Shown in pieces: positions 33,742-42,256 of a stretch of 64,000 bases of DNA; the first letter of the stretch is position 1; each line of letters opens with the position of its first letter. Origin of the DNA: Aequoribacter sp049615385 (lineage in GTDB: Bacteria; Pseudomonadota; Gammaproteobacteria; Pseudomonadales; Halieaceae); assembly GCF_049615385.1 (NCBI RefSeq), contig NZ_JBMZFL010000004.1; one strand, 5' to 3'. The notes beneath the pieces are model-generated. The model was given only the letters and a program-made list of their open reading frames with translations, made no database searches and was not told where the DNA came from. Made by a program: the position numbers and the translations under genes.

Positions 33742-34923
33742 CTACAGTTCTACGCTGACGGCACTTGCCGCTGTCAGCGCCTTATTTTTGGCCTCCTCAA
33801 TCGAGTCGCCGAGTGCAAGCGCGACCCCCATACGGCGTTTGCCTGAGACTTCGGGCTTGCCGAATAAGCGCAGGTCGGTATCAGGCTCTTTTAGCGCTTG
33901 GGCCAAATTTCCGAACGCCGTTTTATTGGATTCGCCCTCGACCAAGATCACGGCTGATGCTGATGGGCCGCGCTGACGAATGATCGGAATTGGCAAGCCC
34001 AGCAGGGCGCGGGCGTGCAAGTCAAACTCCGATAGGTCTTGAGAGATCAGCGTAACCATGCCGGTATCGTGCGGACGGGGTGATACTTCGCTAAACCAAA
34101 CGTCGTCACCCTTGATAAATAATTCCACACCGAACAGCCCCCGGCCGCCTAATGCATCGGTGATTGTTTTCGCTATGTGTTCGGATTTTTCTCGCGCGAC
34201 AACCGACATGGCTTGAGGTTGCCAAGATTCTTGGTAGTCACCGTCTTCCTGGCGATGCCCAATTGGCTGGCAGAAGCTGGTGCCATCGATGTGTCCCACT
34301 GTGAGGAGCGTGATCTCGTAATCAAAGTCGATAAATCCCTCGACAATGACACGGCCCGCTCCAGCGCGGCCACCTTCTTGGGCGTATTGCCAGGCACGTT
34401 CAATGTCCTGCGCGCACTTGACCATGCTTTGGCCTTTGCCTGACGAGCTCATGATCGGTTTAACAATACAGGGGAATCCTATGGCACTGACCGCTGCCTG
34501 AAAATCGTCGTAATTGTCGGCAAAACGATAGGCCGATGTCGGCAAATTTAAGGTTTCTGCTGCGAGAGTGCGAATGCCCTCCCGATTCATGGTGAGCTGT
34601 GCCGCTTTGGCAGTGGGGATCACGTTGAATCCTTCAGACTCAAGCTCGACTAAGGTGTCGGTAGCGATCGCCTCAATTTCGGGCACGATGTAATCAGGTT
34701 GCTCTTGCTCGATCACTGCGCGTAAGGCAACTCCGTCGAGCATCGACAGCACGTGACTACGATCTGCTACCTGCATGGCAGGGGCGTTAGCGTAGCGGTC
34801 GCAGGCAATGACTTCTACCCCGAGGCGCTGTAAAGCGATTACCACTTCTTTGCCTAGTTCACCTGAACCGCAAAGAAGAACCTTGGTGGCTGTGGATGAA
34901 AATGGAGTTCCGATGGTTGGCAT
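33742..34923 (-). CDS. purT: Formate-dependent phosphoribosylglycinamide formyltransferase
   Basis: A 393-residue ATP-grasp enzyme of purine synthesis: GAR + formate + ATP to FGAR. Begins with VLLCGSGELGKEVVIALQRLGVEVIACDRYANAPAMQVADR, then VIPTAKAAQLTMNREGIRTLAAE, IVKPIMSSSGKGQSMVKC, GVELFIKGDDVWFSEVSPRPHDTGMVTLISQDLSEFDLHARALLGLP. All are typical PurT segments. ATG at 34923 has AAGGA before it; this gives the E. coli PurT length (392), whereas ATG at 34956 adds 11 residues. A weak PurR-like sequence at 35028-35045 is not convincing. Single gene. Confidence 0.95.
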   Translation of the reverse strand: MPTIGTPFSSTATKVLLCGSGELGKEVVIALQRLGVEVIACDRYANAPAMQVADRSHVLSMLDGVALRAVIEQEQPDYIVPEIEAIATDTLVELESEGFNVIPTAKAAQLTMNREGIRTLAAETLNLPTSAYRFADNYDDFQAAVSAIGFPCIVKPIMSSSGKGQSMVKCAQDIERAWQYAQEGGRAGAGRVIVEGFIDFDYEITLLTVGHIDGTSFCQPIGHRQEDGDYQESWQPQAMSVVAREKSEHIAKTITDALGGRGLFGVELFIKGDDVWFSEVSPRPHDTGMVTLISQDLSEFDLHARALLGLPIPIIRQRGPSASAVILVEGESNKTAFGNLAQALKEPDTDLRLFGKPEVSGKRRMGVALALGDSIEEAKNKALTAASAVSVEL

Positions 34924-35153
34924 AAGGATCCTTGATCTTTGTGTCATACCATCCATCTTAATGGGAAAGCGAGTGATTCAGCAATGATTGTGCTATCGTG
35001 TTCATGTTTATCTTTTGTTCCTCGATTGCCCAAACCAACGTTTTCTCGCGAGGGTTATTGCACTTACATAACTTGCCCATAGGGCAAAGCTGGCGTAGTG
35101 TAGCGGCCCAATTTTGTATGGAAATCGTCTGCGTCAAAAAGTAGACCCACACT

Positions 35154-36362
35154 ATGTCATCGTCACATCTATTCAAGAATCGGTCTTTCGTCCTATACCT
35201 GGTGCTGCGGGTATTTTTGAGTTTGTCGGTGACGAGTTTAGCGGTTGCTGTGGGTTGGCATATCTATGAAGCAACAGGTGACGCTATGGATTTGGCGTTC
35301 ATTGGCTTGACTCAAATTGTGCCAATTTGGGCTTTATTTTTGGTGTCAGGTTGGGTCGTTGATAATGCGCCCAGGCGGCGAGTGCTGCAAGTGACGATTG
35401 TGGTTCAAATGCTGACCTACTGCACACTCGCGTGGATACTACGTGACGGTGTGCAAGATGTCGGTTGGATTTATCTGTTACTGCTGAGCAATTCGTGTGC
35501 GCGCGCGTTCGTTGGGCCTTCTATTCAGTCGATTTTGCCCGGATTGGTCAGTAAGACTGAACTTTCGCAGGCAGTCTCGGTAGCCAGTACGGTGTGGACA
35601 ACCGCGACAACTGTAGGACCTTTCGTTGCCGGTTATTTGTTGCATTGGTTCGATGTGAAAGTCTACTGGATTATCGCCTCGCTGATGCTTGTTGCCTTTA
35701 TTGCTGTGACTTTATTGAACGAACCGGCAATGGTTAAAAAAGCACAGCGCGAATGGCGCGATGTGGTTCAAGGCATTGTTTTTGTCTGGCGTAACCCCCT
35801 AGTGTTCCCATCAATGGCCATTGATTTGTTCGCCGTTATGATGGGCAGCGTGATGGTGCTCTTGCCTATTTATGCCATGGATATTCTGCAAGTCGGGCCC
35901 GAGGGATTGGGGTATATGCGAGCCATGCCAGCTTTGGGCTCAGTGGCAGCCGGGTTGGTGATTTCAAGGTTTGGACACGGTCCACATTCTGGTCGGGCTT
36001 TGTTCTTGGCCCTTGCGGCCTTTACGATCTCCATCGTGATTTTTGGTTTATCCGAGTTGTATTGGTTGAGCTTGCTCGCCTTATTCATTTATGGCGCATC
36101 CGATATGGTCAGTGTGATATTGCGAACGAGCATTGTGCATTTAGCTACCCCAGATGAGTTGCGCGGTCGCGTGAATGCAGTGAACTCACTGTTCATTGCG
36201 TCATCAAATGAACTGGGCGATTTGCGCGGTGGCGCCGCTGCGGCTTGGATGGGCGTGGTGCCTGCCGTGCTTGTGGGTGCTGCTTGTACCGGAGGCGTCG
36301 GTCTTATCGCCTGGTGGCGATCAAAAGATCTCAGACGGCTTAAATCTGCTACGGAAGTTTAG
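35154..36362 (+). CDS. MFS transporter, EntS-like
   Basis: A 402-residue major facilitator protein with twelve helices. The pattern VGWHIYEATGDAMDLAFIGLTQIVPIWALFLVSGWVVDNAPRRRVLQ and NSCARAFVGPSIQSILPGLV in the N-half is of the MFS_3/EntS group, and TPDELRGRVNAVNSLFIASSNELGDLRGG is the typical C-half loop. Such proteins export siderophores, drugs or other small molecules. Substrate unknown. The strong hairpin at 36432-36463 ends the transcript. Confidence 0.87.
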   Translation: MSSSHLFKNRSFVLYLVLRVFLSLSVTSLAVAVGWHIYEATGDAMDLAFIGLTQIVPIWALFLVSGWVVDNAPRRRVLQVTIVVQMLTYCTLAWILRDGVQDVGWIYLLLLSNSCARAFVGPSIQSILPGLVSKTELSQAVSVASTVWTTATTVGPFVAGYLLHWFDVKVYWIIASLMLVAFIAVTLLNEPAMVKKAQREWRDVVQGIVFVWRNPLVFPSMAIDLFAVMMGSVMVLLPIYAMDILQVGPEGLGYMRAMPALGSVAAGLVISRFGHGPHSGRALFLALAAFTISIVIFGLSELYWLSLLALFIYGASDMVSVILRTSIVHLATPDELRGRVNAVNSLFIASSNELGDLRGGAAAAWMGVVPAVLVGAACTGGVGLIAWWRSKDLRRLKSATEV

Positions 36363-36431
36363 CCGTACGCACTGGGTGTGATGAGAGTCGGTCATTGACG
36401 GCTACATGGACGTGGTGTTGCGGGTAATAAT

Positions 36432-36463
36432 CCATGCGGAGGCTGAACTAGCGCTCCGCATGG
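36432..36463. terminator. Bidirectional terminator between MFS gene and sat
   Basis: CCATGCGGAG (36432-36441) pairs perfectly with CTCCGCATGG (36454-36463); GCT/AGC in the loop extend the stem. T-rich on both sides in its transcription directions (TTTGT on +, ATTATT on -). Lies between two convergent genes. Confidence 0.75.
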
Positions 36464-36480
36464 TTTGTGCAAAGTTAGAT

Positions 36481-37677
36481 CTACGCTTGGCTATCTTCTA
36501 ACTGATAATGTTTGATCAGGATTTCGGCGACTTCAGGGCGCGAGAACTCGGGTGGTGGCGCAATGCCATTGCCCAGCATTTCGCGAACCTTGGTGCCCGA
36601 CAGCAGGATAAAATCTTCTTTTGAGTGATCTTCTGCTTCGTTCATCATGACCACTCGGCCTAACTTTGTTGAGTAAGCGGTGTGATCAGCTTTGAAGATT
36701 TCGATTTCTAAAGCGCCCTGCGGTACCTGCTCGTCAAAAATGGTCTGTGCGTCGAATGCGCCGTAGTAGTCGCCCACACCCGCATGGTCACGCCCCACGA
36801 TAAGGTGAGTCGCCCCCATGTTCTGGCGGAAGACTGCGTGCAGTACCGCCTCGCGAGGGCCAGCGTACAGCATGTCAAAGCCATAACCTGACACCATCAC
36901 ACTGTTAGCCGGAAAATACACATCGACCATTTTGCGAATGCAAGCATCGCGCACATCCGCAGGAATGTCACCTGCCTTCAATTTGCCCAGCAGCATGTGA
37001 ACCACACAGCCATCAGCCTCTAAGCGCTCCATGGCCATGCGGCATAGCTCTTCGTGAGCGCGGTGCATGGGGTTACGCGTTTGGAAGGCGACCACGGTTT
37101 CCCAACCACGTTGTTTGATTTCGTCGCGAATTTCGCGCGCTGTTTGGAAGGTCTCCGGGAAGTCGGTCTTGAAATAGCTGTAGCTCAACACTTGGATCGC
37201 GCCCGATAACAGGGTATTGCCCAAATTCAAGAAGGTGGCTACACCGGGGTGATTGGGATCTAGGGTGCCGAAAATCTGCTGGGCCATTGTTTCTAGCTGC
37301 TCGTTAGAGACCGCTTCGACCGTCTCGACGATCATGGTGGCCATTATGGGGTTGCCCGCGGTGTTTGGATCGCGCAAGGCAATTTCGTCGCCGACTTTGA
37401 TACTGCCAGCGTCATTGGTCAGGTTAAGCACAGGCACGGGCCAGAACAAACCCGATTTAGTGTGCAGGGTTTCGGCAACGCTTAGGGCGTCTTCCAAATT
37501 CATATAGCCTGTCAGTGGGTTAAAGTAGCCCGCACCGAGCATGACGGCGTTTGCCGCCGCAGCAGAATTTAGCAACAAAGACGGCAGGGTTTCGGCCCGT
37601 TTTAGAGCGTCTTTACGATCTTGTGCGTTGTCGACGTAAAGGTTGTTTAATGTGGTTGAGCCATGGGGCTTTATCAT
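36481..37677 (-). CDS. sat: Sulfate adenylyltransferase (ATP sulfurylase), homo-oligomeric type
   Basis: A 398-residue enzyme that makes adenylyl sulfate from sulfate and ATP. QTRNPMHRAHEELCRMA carries the HxxH-type motif; GRDHAGVGDYYGAFDAQTIFD and SGTKVREMLGNG are typical Sat. This is the Sat (dissimilatory-type fold) form, not CysD/CysN. Twelve bases after cysC, AAGGA before ATG: one operon, cysC-sat. Supplies APS/PAPS for sulfate assimilation and sulfation. Confidence 0.95.
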   Translation of the reverse strand: MIKPHGSTTLNNLYVDNAQDRKDALKRAETLPSLLLNSAAAANAVMLGAGYFNPLTGYMNLEDALSVAETLHTKSGLFWPVPVLNLTNDAGSIKVGDEIALRDPNTAGNPIMATMIVETVEAVSNEQLETMAQQIFGTLDPNHPGVATFLNLGNTLLSGAIQVLSYSYFKTDFPETFQTAREIRDEIKQRGWETVVAFQTRNPMHRAHEELCRMAMERLEADGCVVHMLLGKLKAGDIPADVRDACIRKMVDVYFPANSVMVSGYGFDMLYAGPREAVLHAVFRQNMGATHLIVGRDHAGVGDYYGAFDAQTIFDEQVPQGALEIEIFKADHTAYSTKLGRVVMMNEAEDHSKEDFILLSGTKVREMLGNGIAPPPEFSRPEVAEILIKHYQLEDSQA

Positions 37678-37689
37678 GTTCTAGTCCTT

Positions 37690-38307
37690 TTATTCGCTAA
37701 TCAGGCCGTGTTGAACTAAGTAGTCGATGATGATCGCGACTTCTTGATCGAGTGGTGTGGTGTCGGTGTGCAGGTGGATTTCTGGCTTCTCGGGCGCTTC
37801 ATACGGTGAATCGATACCCGTAAAGTTTTTGATTTCGCCGGCGCGAGCTTTCACATAAAGGCCCTTAGGGTCACGGTTCTCTGCCTCAGATAGAGAGCAG
37901 TCTACGAAGATTTCTATGAAGGGCATATTCGACTCTTCGTGCAAACGACGCACTTGGTCTCTGTCTTCACGGAAAGGGCTGATAAAGCTTGATAGCGTAA
38001 TAATGCCCGCGTCGACAAACAGTTTAGAGACCTCGCCAATGCGGCGGATATTTTCGGTGCGATCTTCATCCGAAAACCCCAAGTTTTTGTTAATGCCCAT
38101 GCGAATATTGTCGCCATCCAACCGATAGCTCAGTTTTCCGCGTTCGAACAACGCTTCTTCGAGAGCAACCGCAATGGTGCTTTTGCCGCTGCCTGACAAG
38201 CCAGTAAACCACAGTGTTGCACCTTTTTGATTCAGTAAACGGTTACGATCTTCGGTTGTGATTTGGCCATGATGCCAATGCACGTTGGTTGCTTTTTGTT
38301 CTGCCAT
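37690..38307 (-). CDS. cysC: Adenylylsulfate kinase
   Basis: A 205-residue APS kinase making PAPS. Walker A GLSGSGKST is near residues 35-43; SYRLDGDNIRMGINKNLGFSDEDRTENIRRIGEV and SPFREDRDQVR, EIFVDCSLSEAENRDPKGLYVKARAGEIKNFTGIDSPYEAPE are classic. AAGGA is eight bases before the ATG. Operon with sat; divergent from the LysR gene with a conspicuous palindrome in the gap. Confidence 0.95.
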   Translation of the reverse strand: MAEQKATNVHWHHGQITTEDRNRLLNQKGATLWFTGLSGSGKSTIAVALEEALFERGKLSYRLDGDNIRMGINKNLGFSDEDRTENIRRIGEVSKLFVDAGIITLSSFISPFREDRDQVRRLHEESNMPFIEIFVDCSLSEAENRDPKGLYVKARAGEIKNFTGIDSPYEAPEKPEIHLHTDTTPLDQEVAIIIDYLVQHGLISE

Positions 38308-38358
38308 GACGACATCCTTGTGGTTGTGAAGGTGATCATGTTACGCAATGTTAATAAC

Positions 38359-38379
38359 TTAAAAAAACGGTTTTTTTAA
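38359..38379. promoter_or_regulatory. 21-base palindrome between cysC and the LysR gene
   Basis: Arms TTAAAAAAAC (38359-38368) and GTTTTTTTAA (38370-38379), perfect ten-base complements about a single central G. It sits in the 132-base divergent gap, 52 bases from cysC and 61 from the regulator. Could be the LysR binding site or an AT-rich hairpin. Confidence 0.5.
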
Positions 38380-38439
38380 ATTGATTAACCACTTTTATTG
38401 GTAGATAGTGTTGGTCAATGAAAATCCAAAGGTTCACCG

Positions 38440-39321
38440 ATGAAGCTCACACTTAAGCAACTCCAAGTGTTTTTGGCTGTGGCGCAACACAAAAATACAT
38501 CGTTAGCTGCTCAGGCTTTGCATTTATCCCAGTCGGCGGTAAGCGCGTCACTTAATACCCTCGAGCAGTATTATCAAGTGCAGCTATTTGATCGGGTGGG
38601 TAAGCGCTTAGAGCTCAACAGCTTGGGCCAGGAAGTGCGAGTTCAAGCCGAGCAGCTATTAGGCCAAGCTCAGGCCTTGGAGTCTGGATTAGCTGGCTAT
38701 AAGGACTTGGGGCATTTGCGTATTGGAGCGAGCTACACCATCGCTAACCACATGGCGATTAATTACTTTAGTGACTACCTAACCCAATTTCCCGAGGCAA
38801 AAATTGATCTGATCTCGGCGAACTCGCCCGACATTGTCACAAAATTACTGAACTACGAGATTGATATTGCCATGATTGAAGTGCGCTCGGCGCATTCAGA
38901 CCTGCTGTTAGAGCCTTGGGTCGAGGACGAGCTGGTTGTGTTTTGCAGTGCGAATCATCCGCTAGCTCAAACGGGTCGGTTGAATGAGGCCGACATTCTC
39001 AAAGAGCGCTGGATTTTGCGAGAGCCAGACTCAGGCGCGCGTCAATTTTTTAATCGCAGCTTCGCGCACCTGATTAACGAAATGCCGATTTATTTGCAGT
39101 TCCGGCACAACGAGCAGATCAAAAAAGCGGTGGAATCAGGATTGGGTATTGGTTGTTTGTCAGAAAAGGTGTTGGGGACTAATTTGGAGTCGGGTAATTT
39201 GGTGCCCCTTGCATTGCCGGCGGGAATTAATCTGAGGAGACGATTTTATCTGGCAACTTTAAAAGACCGCTATCGCTCGCTCGGTGCTCAATATTGGCTT
39301 CGCTTGTGCGCTGCGGCGTAG
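38440..39321 (+). CDS. LysR-family regulator next to cysC (YeiE/CysL-like)
   Basis: A 293-residue LysR regulator. Helix-turn-helix: LTLKQLQVFLAVAQHKNTSLAAQALHLSQSAVSASLNTLEQYYQVQLFDRVGKRLELN, the form seen in YeiE and CysL-like regulators. The effector domain starts LRIGASYTIANHMAINYFSDYLTQFPEAKIDL and contains NSPDIVTKLLNYEIDIAMIE. YeiE and CysL control sulfite or sulfur assimilation genes; with cysC/sat divergently adjacent, control of sulfate activation is the natural guess. Not proven by sequence. Confidence 0.87.
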   Translation: MKLTLKQLQVFLAVAQHKNTSLAAQALHLSQSAVSASLNTLEQYYQVQLFDRVGKRLELNSLGQEVRVQAEQLLGQAQALESGLAGYKDLGHLRIGASYTIANHMAINYFSDYLTQFPEAKIDLISANSPDIVTKLLNYEIDIAMIEVRSAHSDLLLEPWVEDELVVFCSANHPLAQTGRLNEADILKERWILREPDSGARQFFNRSFAHLINEMPIYLQFRHNEQIKKAVESGLGIGCLSEKVLGTNLESGNLVPLALPAGINLRRRFYLATLKDRYRSLGAQYWLRLCAAA

Positions 39322-39322
39322 C

Positions 39323-40381
39323 TTAAAAGTACCAGGCAAATTGGACTTGTACTTGCAGTTGCATTCTGACTTCATCCAGAGGGCCTGTGTACTCGCGACC
39401 GTCTTTGCCTAGAGGCCAAAGAAACGTCACGTTAAGGCGTGTATTTTCGCTGCTATCTAGCGTGTTTTGCCAGTACAGCAAACCGCTGTGGTCGTTCAAG
39501 TTTAGGATGTGTGATATCTGGCTTTGCCACAGTGGGTGAGGCATAAAACTCACCCCGATGGCACTGTAGTCGCGGCCCAACGTATACAGCTCACCGTCCT
39601 GCAAGCGTTGAGTTAATTCAGGATTGTTGACGAAATCGAGCGGTGAGGTCGGTGTTCGCTTAAACCCAAAACCGTTGTGAAAGTATTCAAGCGAGATGCT
39701 CGCAGGCGCATCTCGCCAAGTGAACCAATGCTGGAAATTGACCACTCCAGACAGTACGTTTCCTTCGCTGCTGGTGTCTTGCGAGAGGATATCGCCACTG
39801 AGTAGCGCACCGCCAATGGGGATATTCCAGCCCAGAGCCATTTGGTTTTGATCTTTGTGCCGGGCAAAGGTGGCCGTCCAGTCAAAACGGCCGCCCCTGT
39901 GAAAATAGCGAAACGCGTCGGAGTTTCCATTGTCGCGATCGACATGCAGCAATTGAATGTCGTTGCCGCTGTCCAAAACATGCTGCCAATACAGCATATC
40001 TATGCCGGGCTTGTACTCTTTATCAATGGCCACAGGGCTGAAGGGCGCGAACACATCGGCTGGATTAAAAAATAGCCCATGCCCCCAACTGATGCTGTCT
40101 CGACCCAGAATCACGAGATTTTGCGCGGCACTGTATTTTAGGGCGAGGCGGTCGATATGTTGCCCTCGTGATTGGGCGGCGCTCTCGAATTGCCACGCGC
40201 CTACAGAGCGCTGCGCATTGACGCGGATGTTTTCTCCGCCATCGAAGCGCTCGCCCTGATCAGAGAATTGTTGTTGCCCCAAGTACTTAACATGGCCACT
40301 GATATCCCAGCTCGAAGCCTGAGCGGTGTCGCACAGCGCCACAACGAGGCTAAGTGCGAGTATCAGATTTAATACGGCCAT
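39323..40381 (-). CDS. Predicted outer-membrane beta-barrel protein of the LolA/FtsX operon
   Basis: A 352-residue protein with a signal peptide (LNLILALSLVVALCDTAQA-SS). The mature part is dominated by alternating hydrophobic/polar strands with aromatic girdles (GHVKYLGQQQFSD, GRDSISWGHGLFFNPADVFAPFSP, WFTWRDAPASISLEYFHNGFGF, and a C-terminal strand MQLQVQVQFAWYF ending in F as outer-membrane proteins do). I do not know its family name. It is the last gene of a five-gene operon with a LolA-like protein, two FtsX permeases and an ATPase; the natural guess is the outer-membrane end of that transport path. ATG at 40381 preferred to TTG at 40393. Confidence 0.7.
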   Translation of the reverse strand: MAVLNLILALSLVVALCDTAQASSWDISGHVKYLGQQQFSDQGERFDGGENIRVNAQRSVGAWQFESAAQSRGQHIDRLALKYSAAQNLVILGRDSISWGHGLFFNPADVFAPFSPVAIDKEYKPGIDMLYWQHVLDSGNDIQLLHVDRDNGNSDAFRYFHRGGRFDWTATFARHKDQNQMALGWNIPIGGALLSGDILSQDTSSEGNVLSGVVNFQHWFTWRDAPASISLEYFHNGFGFKRTPTSPLDFVNNPELTQRLQDGELYTLGRDYSAIGVSFMPHPLWQSQISHILNLNDHSGLLYWQNTLDSSENTRLNVTFLWPLGKDGREYTGPLDEVRMQLQVQVQFAWYF

Positions 40382-41048
40382 CTTGCATGACAATTTGTCG
40401 GTGGGTGAATTGATTCACGCGCGTATCGTGCGTGGCAATAATAAAGGTGGTGCCTGATTCTCGGTTGAGCGTTTGAAAGAGTTCCATCAGTTGCACCGCT
40501 GTTTGACTGTCGAGGTTCGCGGTTGGTTCGTCGGCAAGCACCAAGGTAGGGCTACTGACAATAGCGCGAGCGACCGCAACACGTTGTTGTTGACCGCCCG
40601 ACAATTGGCCGGGTCGGCGATCATAGAGTCCTTCAAGCCCCACTCTATCAAGAATGGCTCGCGCCAAGGTATCAATTTCTTGTTTTGGGCGGCCCTGCAT
40701 TTCCATAATAAATGCTACATTCTCGAGTGCGCTTAGCACGGGTACTAGGTTGTAGGACTGAAATACAAATCCAATGTGATGCAGCCGAAGGTGGGCTCTT
40801 TCGCTATCACTCATCGACGATAAGGTGTGGTTGCCAATAGTGATGGTGCCGCTATCGGGCCTTGCTAAGCCGCCTATGGCGTTCAACAGTGTGGTTTTGC
40901 CTGAGCCTGATGGGCCTGATAAGCATATGGAATCTCCCGCTTCGACCACTAAGTCTACGTGGTCGAGTCCCATGACTTGGCTGCTACCTTGCTTGAAGGT
41001 CTTATACACGTGTTCGCACACGACAGCCGCGTGATTATTGGCGCTCAT
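40350..41048 (-). CDS. LolD/MacB-type ABC transporter ATPase
   Basis: A 232-residue ATPase. Walker A GPSGSGKTTLLNAIGG, LRLHHIGFVFQSYNLVPVLSALENVAFIME, signature LSGGQQQRVAVARAI, Walker B LVLADEPTANLDS and H-loop FIIATHD are all present. The family serves FtsX-type permeases (LolCDE, MacB, lipoprotein release). ATG overlaps the stop of the preceding FtsX gene (ATGA). The 3' end overlaps the barrel gene start by about 30 bases. Confidence 0.92.
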   Translation of the reverse strand: MSANNHAAVVCEHVYKTFKQGSSQVMGLDHVDLVVEAGDSICLSGPSGSGKTTLLNAIGGLARPDSGTITIGNHTLSSMSDSERAHLRLHHIGFVFQSYNLVPVLSALENVAFIMEMQGRPKQEIDTLARAILDRVGLEGLYDRRPGQLSGGQQQRVAVARAIVSSPTLVLADEPTANLDSQTAVQLMELFQTLNRESGTTFIIATHDTRVNQFTHRQIVMQDGRIKSDTRT

Positions 41049-42256
41049 GTTTTCTGTAAAGCCTCTACTGGGTCGAGTCGAGCTGCACGTCTGGCAGGCC
41101 ACCAGCTAGTCAGCAGCCCTAAGAGTAATACGAGAAGGTTGGTTGTGAGCCAATCCGCTGCATTCACCTGTGCGCTTAAGTAGGGACTGGCACCGGCCAT
41201 CGCAAGACCCTCAGCCACTGAGCTGAGGTCAATACCGTCGCGGAAGCCGAATAAGATGCCCTGTGCCAGAGCATTGCCGACAACTAGGCCGATGCCAATC
41301 ATAACCATAGACTCCAATGTCAGCGCGGCGACCACAGATCGGGGTTTTAGACCAAGCGCTAACAGTAAGCCGATTTCGGGCGTACGCTCAAAAATAGCCA
41401 TGATCAAAGTGTTGACCAACGCAAAGCTCAAAGTCAAAAACACGACCGCTACAATAATAAAAACAAATCCACTCATCGTTTTCATTGAAGCGCTGAGGTA
41501 TTCATCAATTTGATCCCAGCGCAGTACTTCGATTTTGGCACCAAGAGCAGATTGGAGGGCGTCTTGCAGGCGCTCGAGTTCGCCGATATCGGACGTAAAT
41601 AGGGCGATTTCGCTGATTTGATTTGGAACCTCTAGCAAGCTTTGAGCTTGATTGAGTGGCAGGTACACCTCGGCTTCTTCTTTTGCTGCAAAGGTCGTTC
41701 GATACACGCCAACAATGCGATACCCTCTTTCTGCTAGCGCACCGTTACCGCTTTGTGTCATTAGCACAATTCGTTTACCCAGTTCGGTCTCGAGTTTTTC
41801 TGCCAGCTTGGCACCGATTAAAATGCCATTGCTCTGACTTGTGATGTTTTCACCCTCAACGACTCTGTAACCCAGTCGTTGGTCTTGTATTTCTCGGTCT
41901 GGCTCGATTCCCAAGAGAGTGACGCCCTGACTGGCGTATTCACTTTGAACAACTGCTGGTACCTTGATTCGTTGAAACCAGCGCGCCACACTGGGGTCAT
42001 CGAGCACGCTTTGTGTGGCCTCCGATGGGATGCTGAAGCGGTGATCGATACTCGGGTCATCCAAATATTGAGCCGCGTGAGCTTGCATGTGCCCCGGCAG
42101 ATTATTGATGCCAGAATCTAGGATGCCTTGCATGAAGCCTCGTGTCATAGCGACCATGAATAGCATGGCGCAAACCGCAATCGCGACAGCCGTTATCATC
42201 AAAAGACTGCGTTCTTTGTTGCGCCAGAGGTTGCGCCAAGCTAATCGCGAAATCAT
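41045..42256 (-). CDS. FtsX-family ABC permease 2
   Basis: A 403-residue permease of the LolC/MacB type: N-terminal helix (NKERSLLMITAVAIAVCAMLFMVAM), a large periplasmic domain (about 50-265), then three helices (FVFIIVAVVFLTLSFALVNTLIMAIFERTPEIGLLLALGLKPRS, ESMVMIGIGLVVGNALAQGILF, and LLVLLLGLLTSWWPARRAARLDPVEALQKT). The periplasmic domain has the usual MacB_PCD elements. Overlaps by four bases its twin gene upstream and by four bases the ATPase gene downstream. Confidence 0.9.
   Translation of the reverse strand: MISRLAWRNLWRNKERSLLMITAVAIAVCAMLFMVAMTRGFMQGILDSGINNLPGHMQAHAAQYLDDPSIDHRFSIPSEATQSVLDDPSVARWFQRIKVPAVVQSEYASQGVTLLGIEPDREIQDQRLGYRVVEGENITSQSNGILIGAKLAEKLETELGKRIVLMTQSGNGALAERGYRIVGVYRTTFAAKEEAEVYLPLNQAQSLLEVPNQISEIALFTSDIGELERLQDALQSALGAKIEVLRWDQIDEYLSASMKTMSGFVFIIVAVVFLTLSFALVNTLIMAIFERTPEIGLLLALGLKPRSVVAALTLESMVMIGIGLVVGNALAQGILFGFRDGIDLSSVAEGLAMAGASPYLSAQVNAADWLTTNLLVLLLGLLTSWWPARRAARLDPVEALQKT

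Noticed and set aside
35028..35045. PurR-like sequence upstream of purT
   Set aside because: Only about eleven of sixteen positions fit the PurR consensus, which is expected by chance over this length.
34958..35176. Short minus-strand frame upstream of purT
   Set aside because: Cysteine-rich, random-looking, overlaps the start of the MFS gene and the promoter region; no ribosome site.
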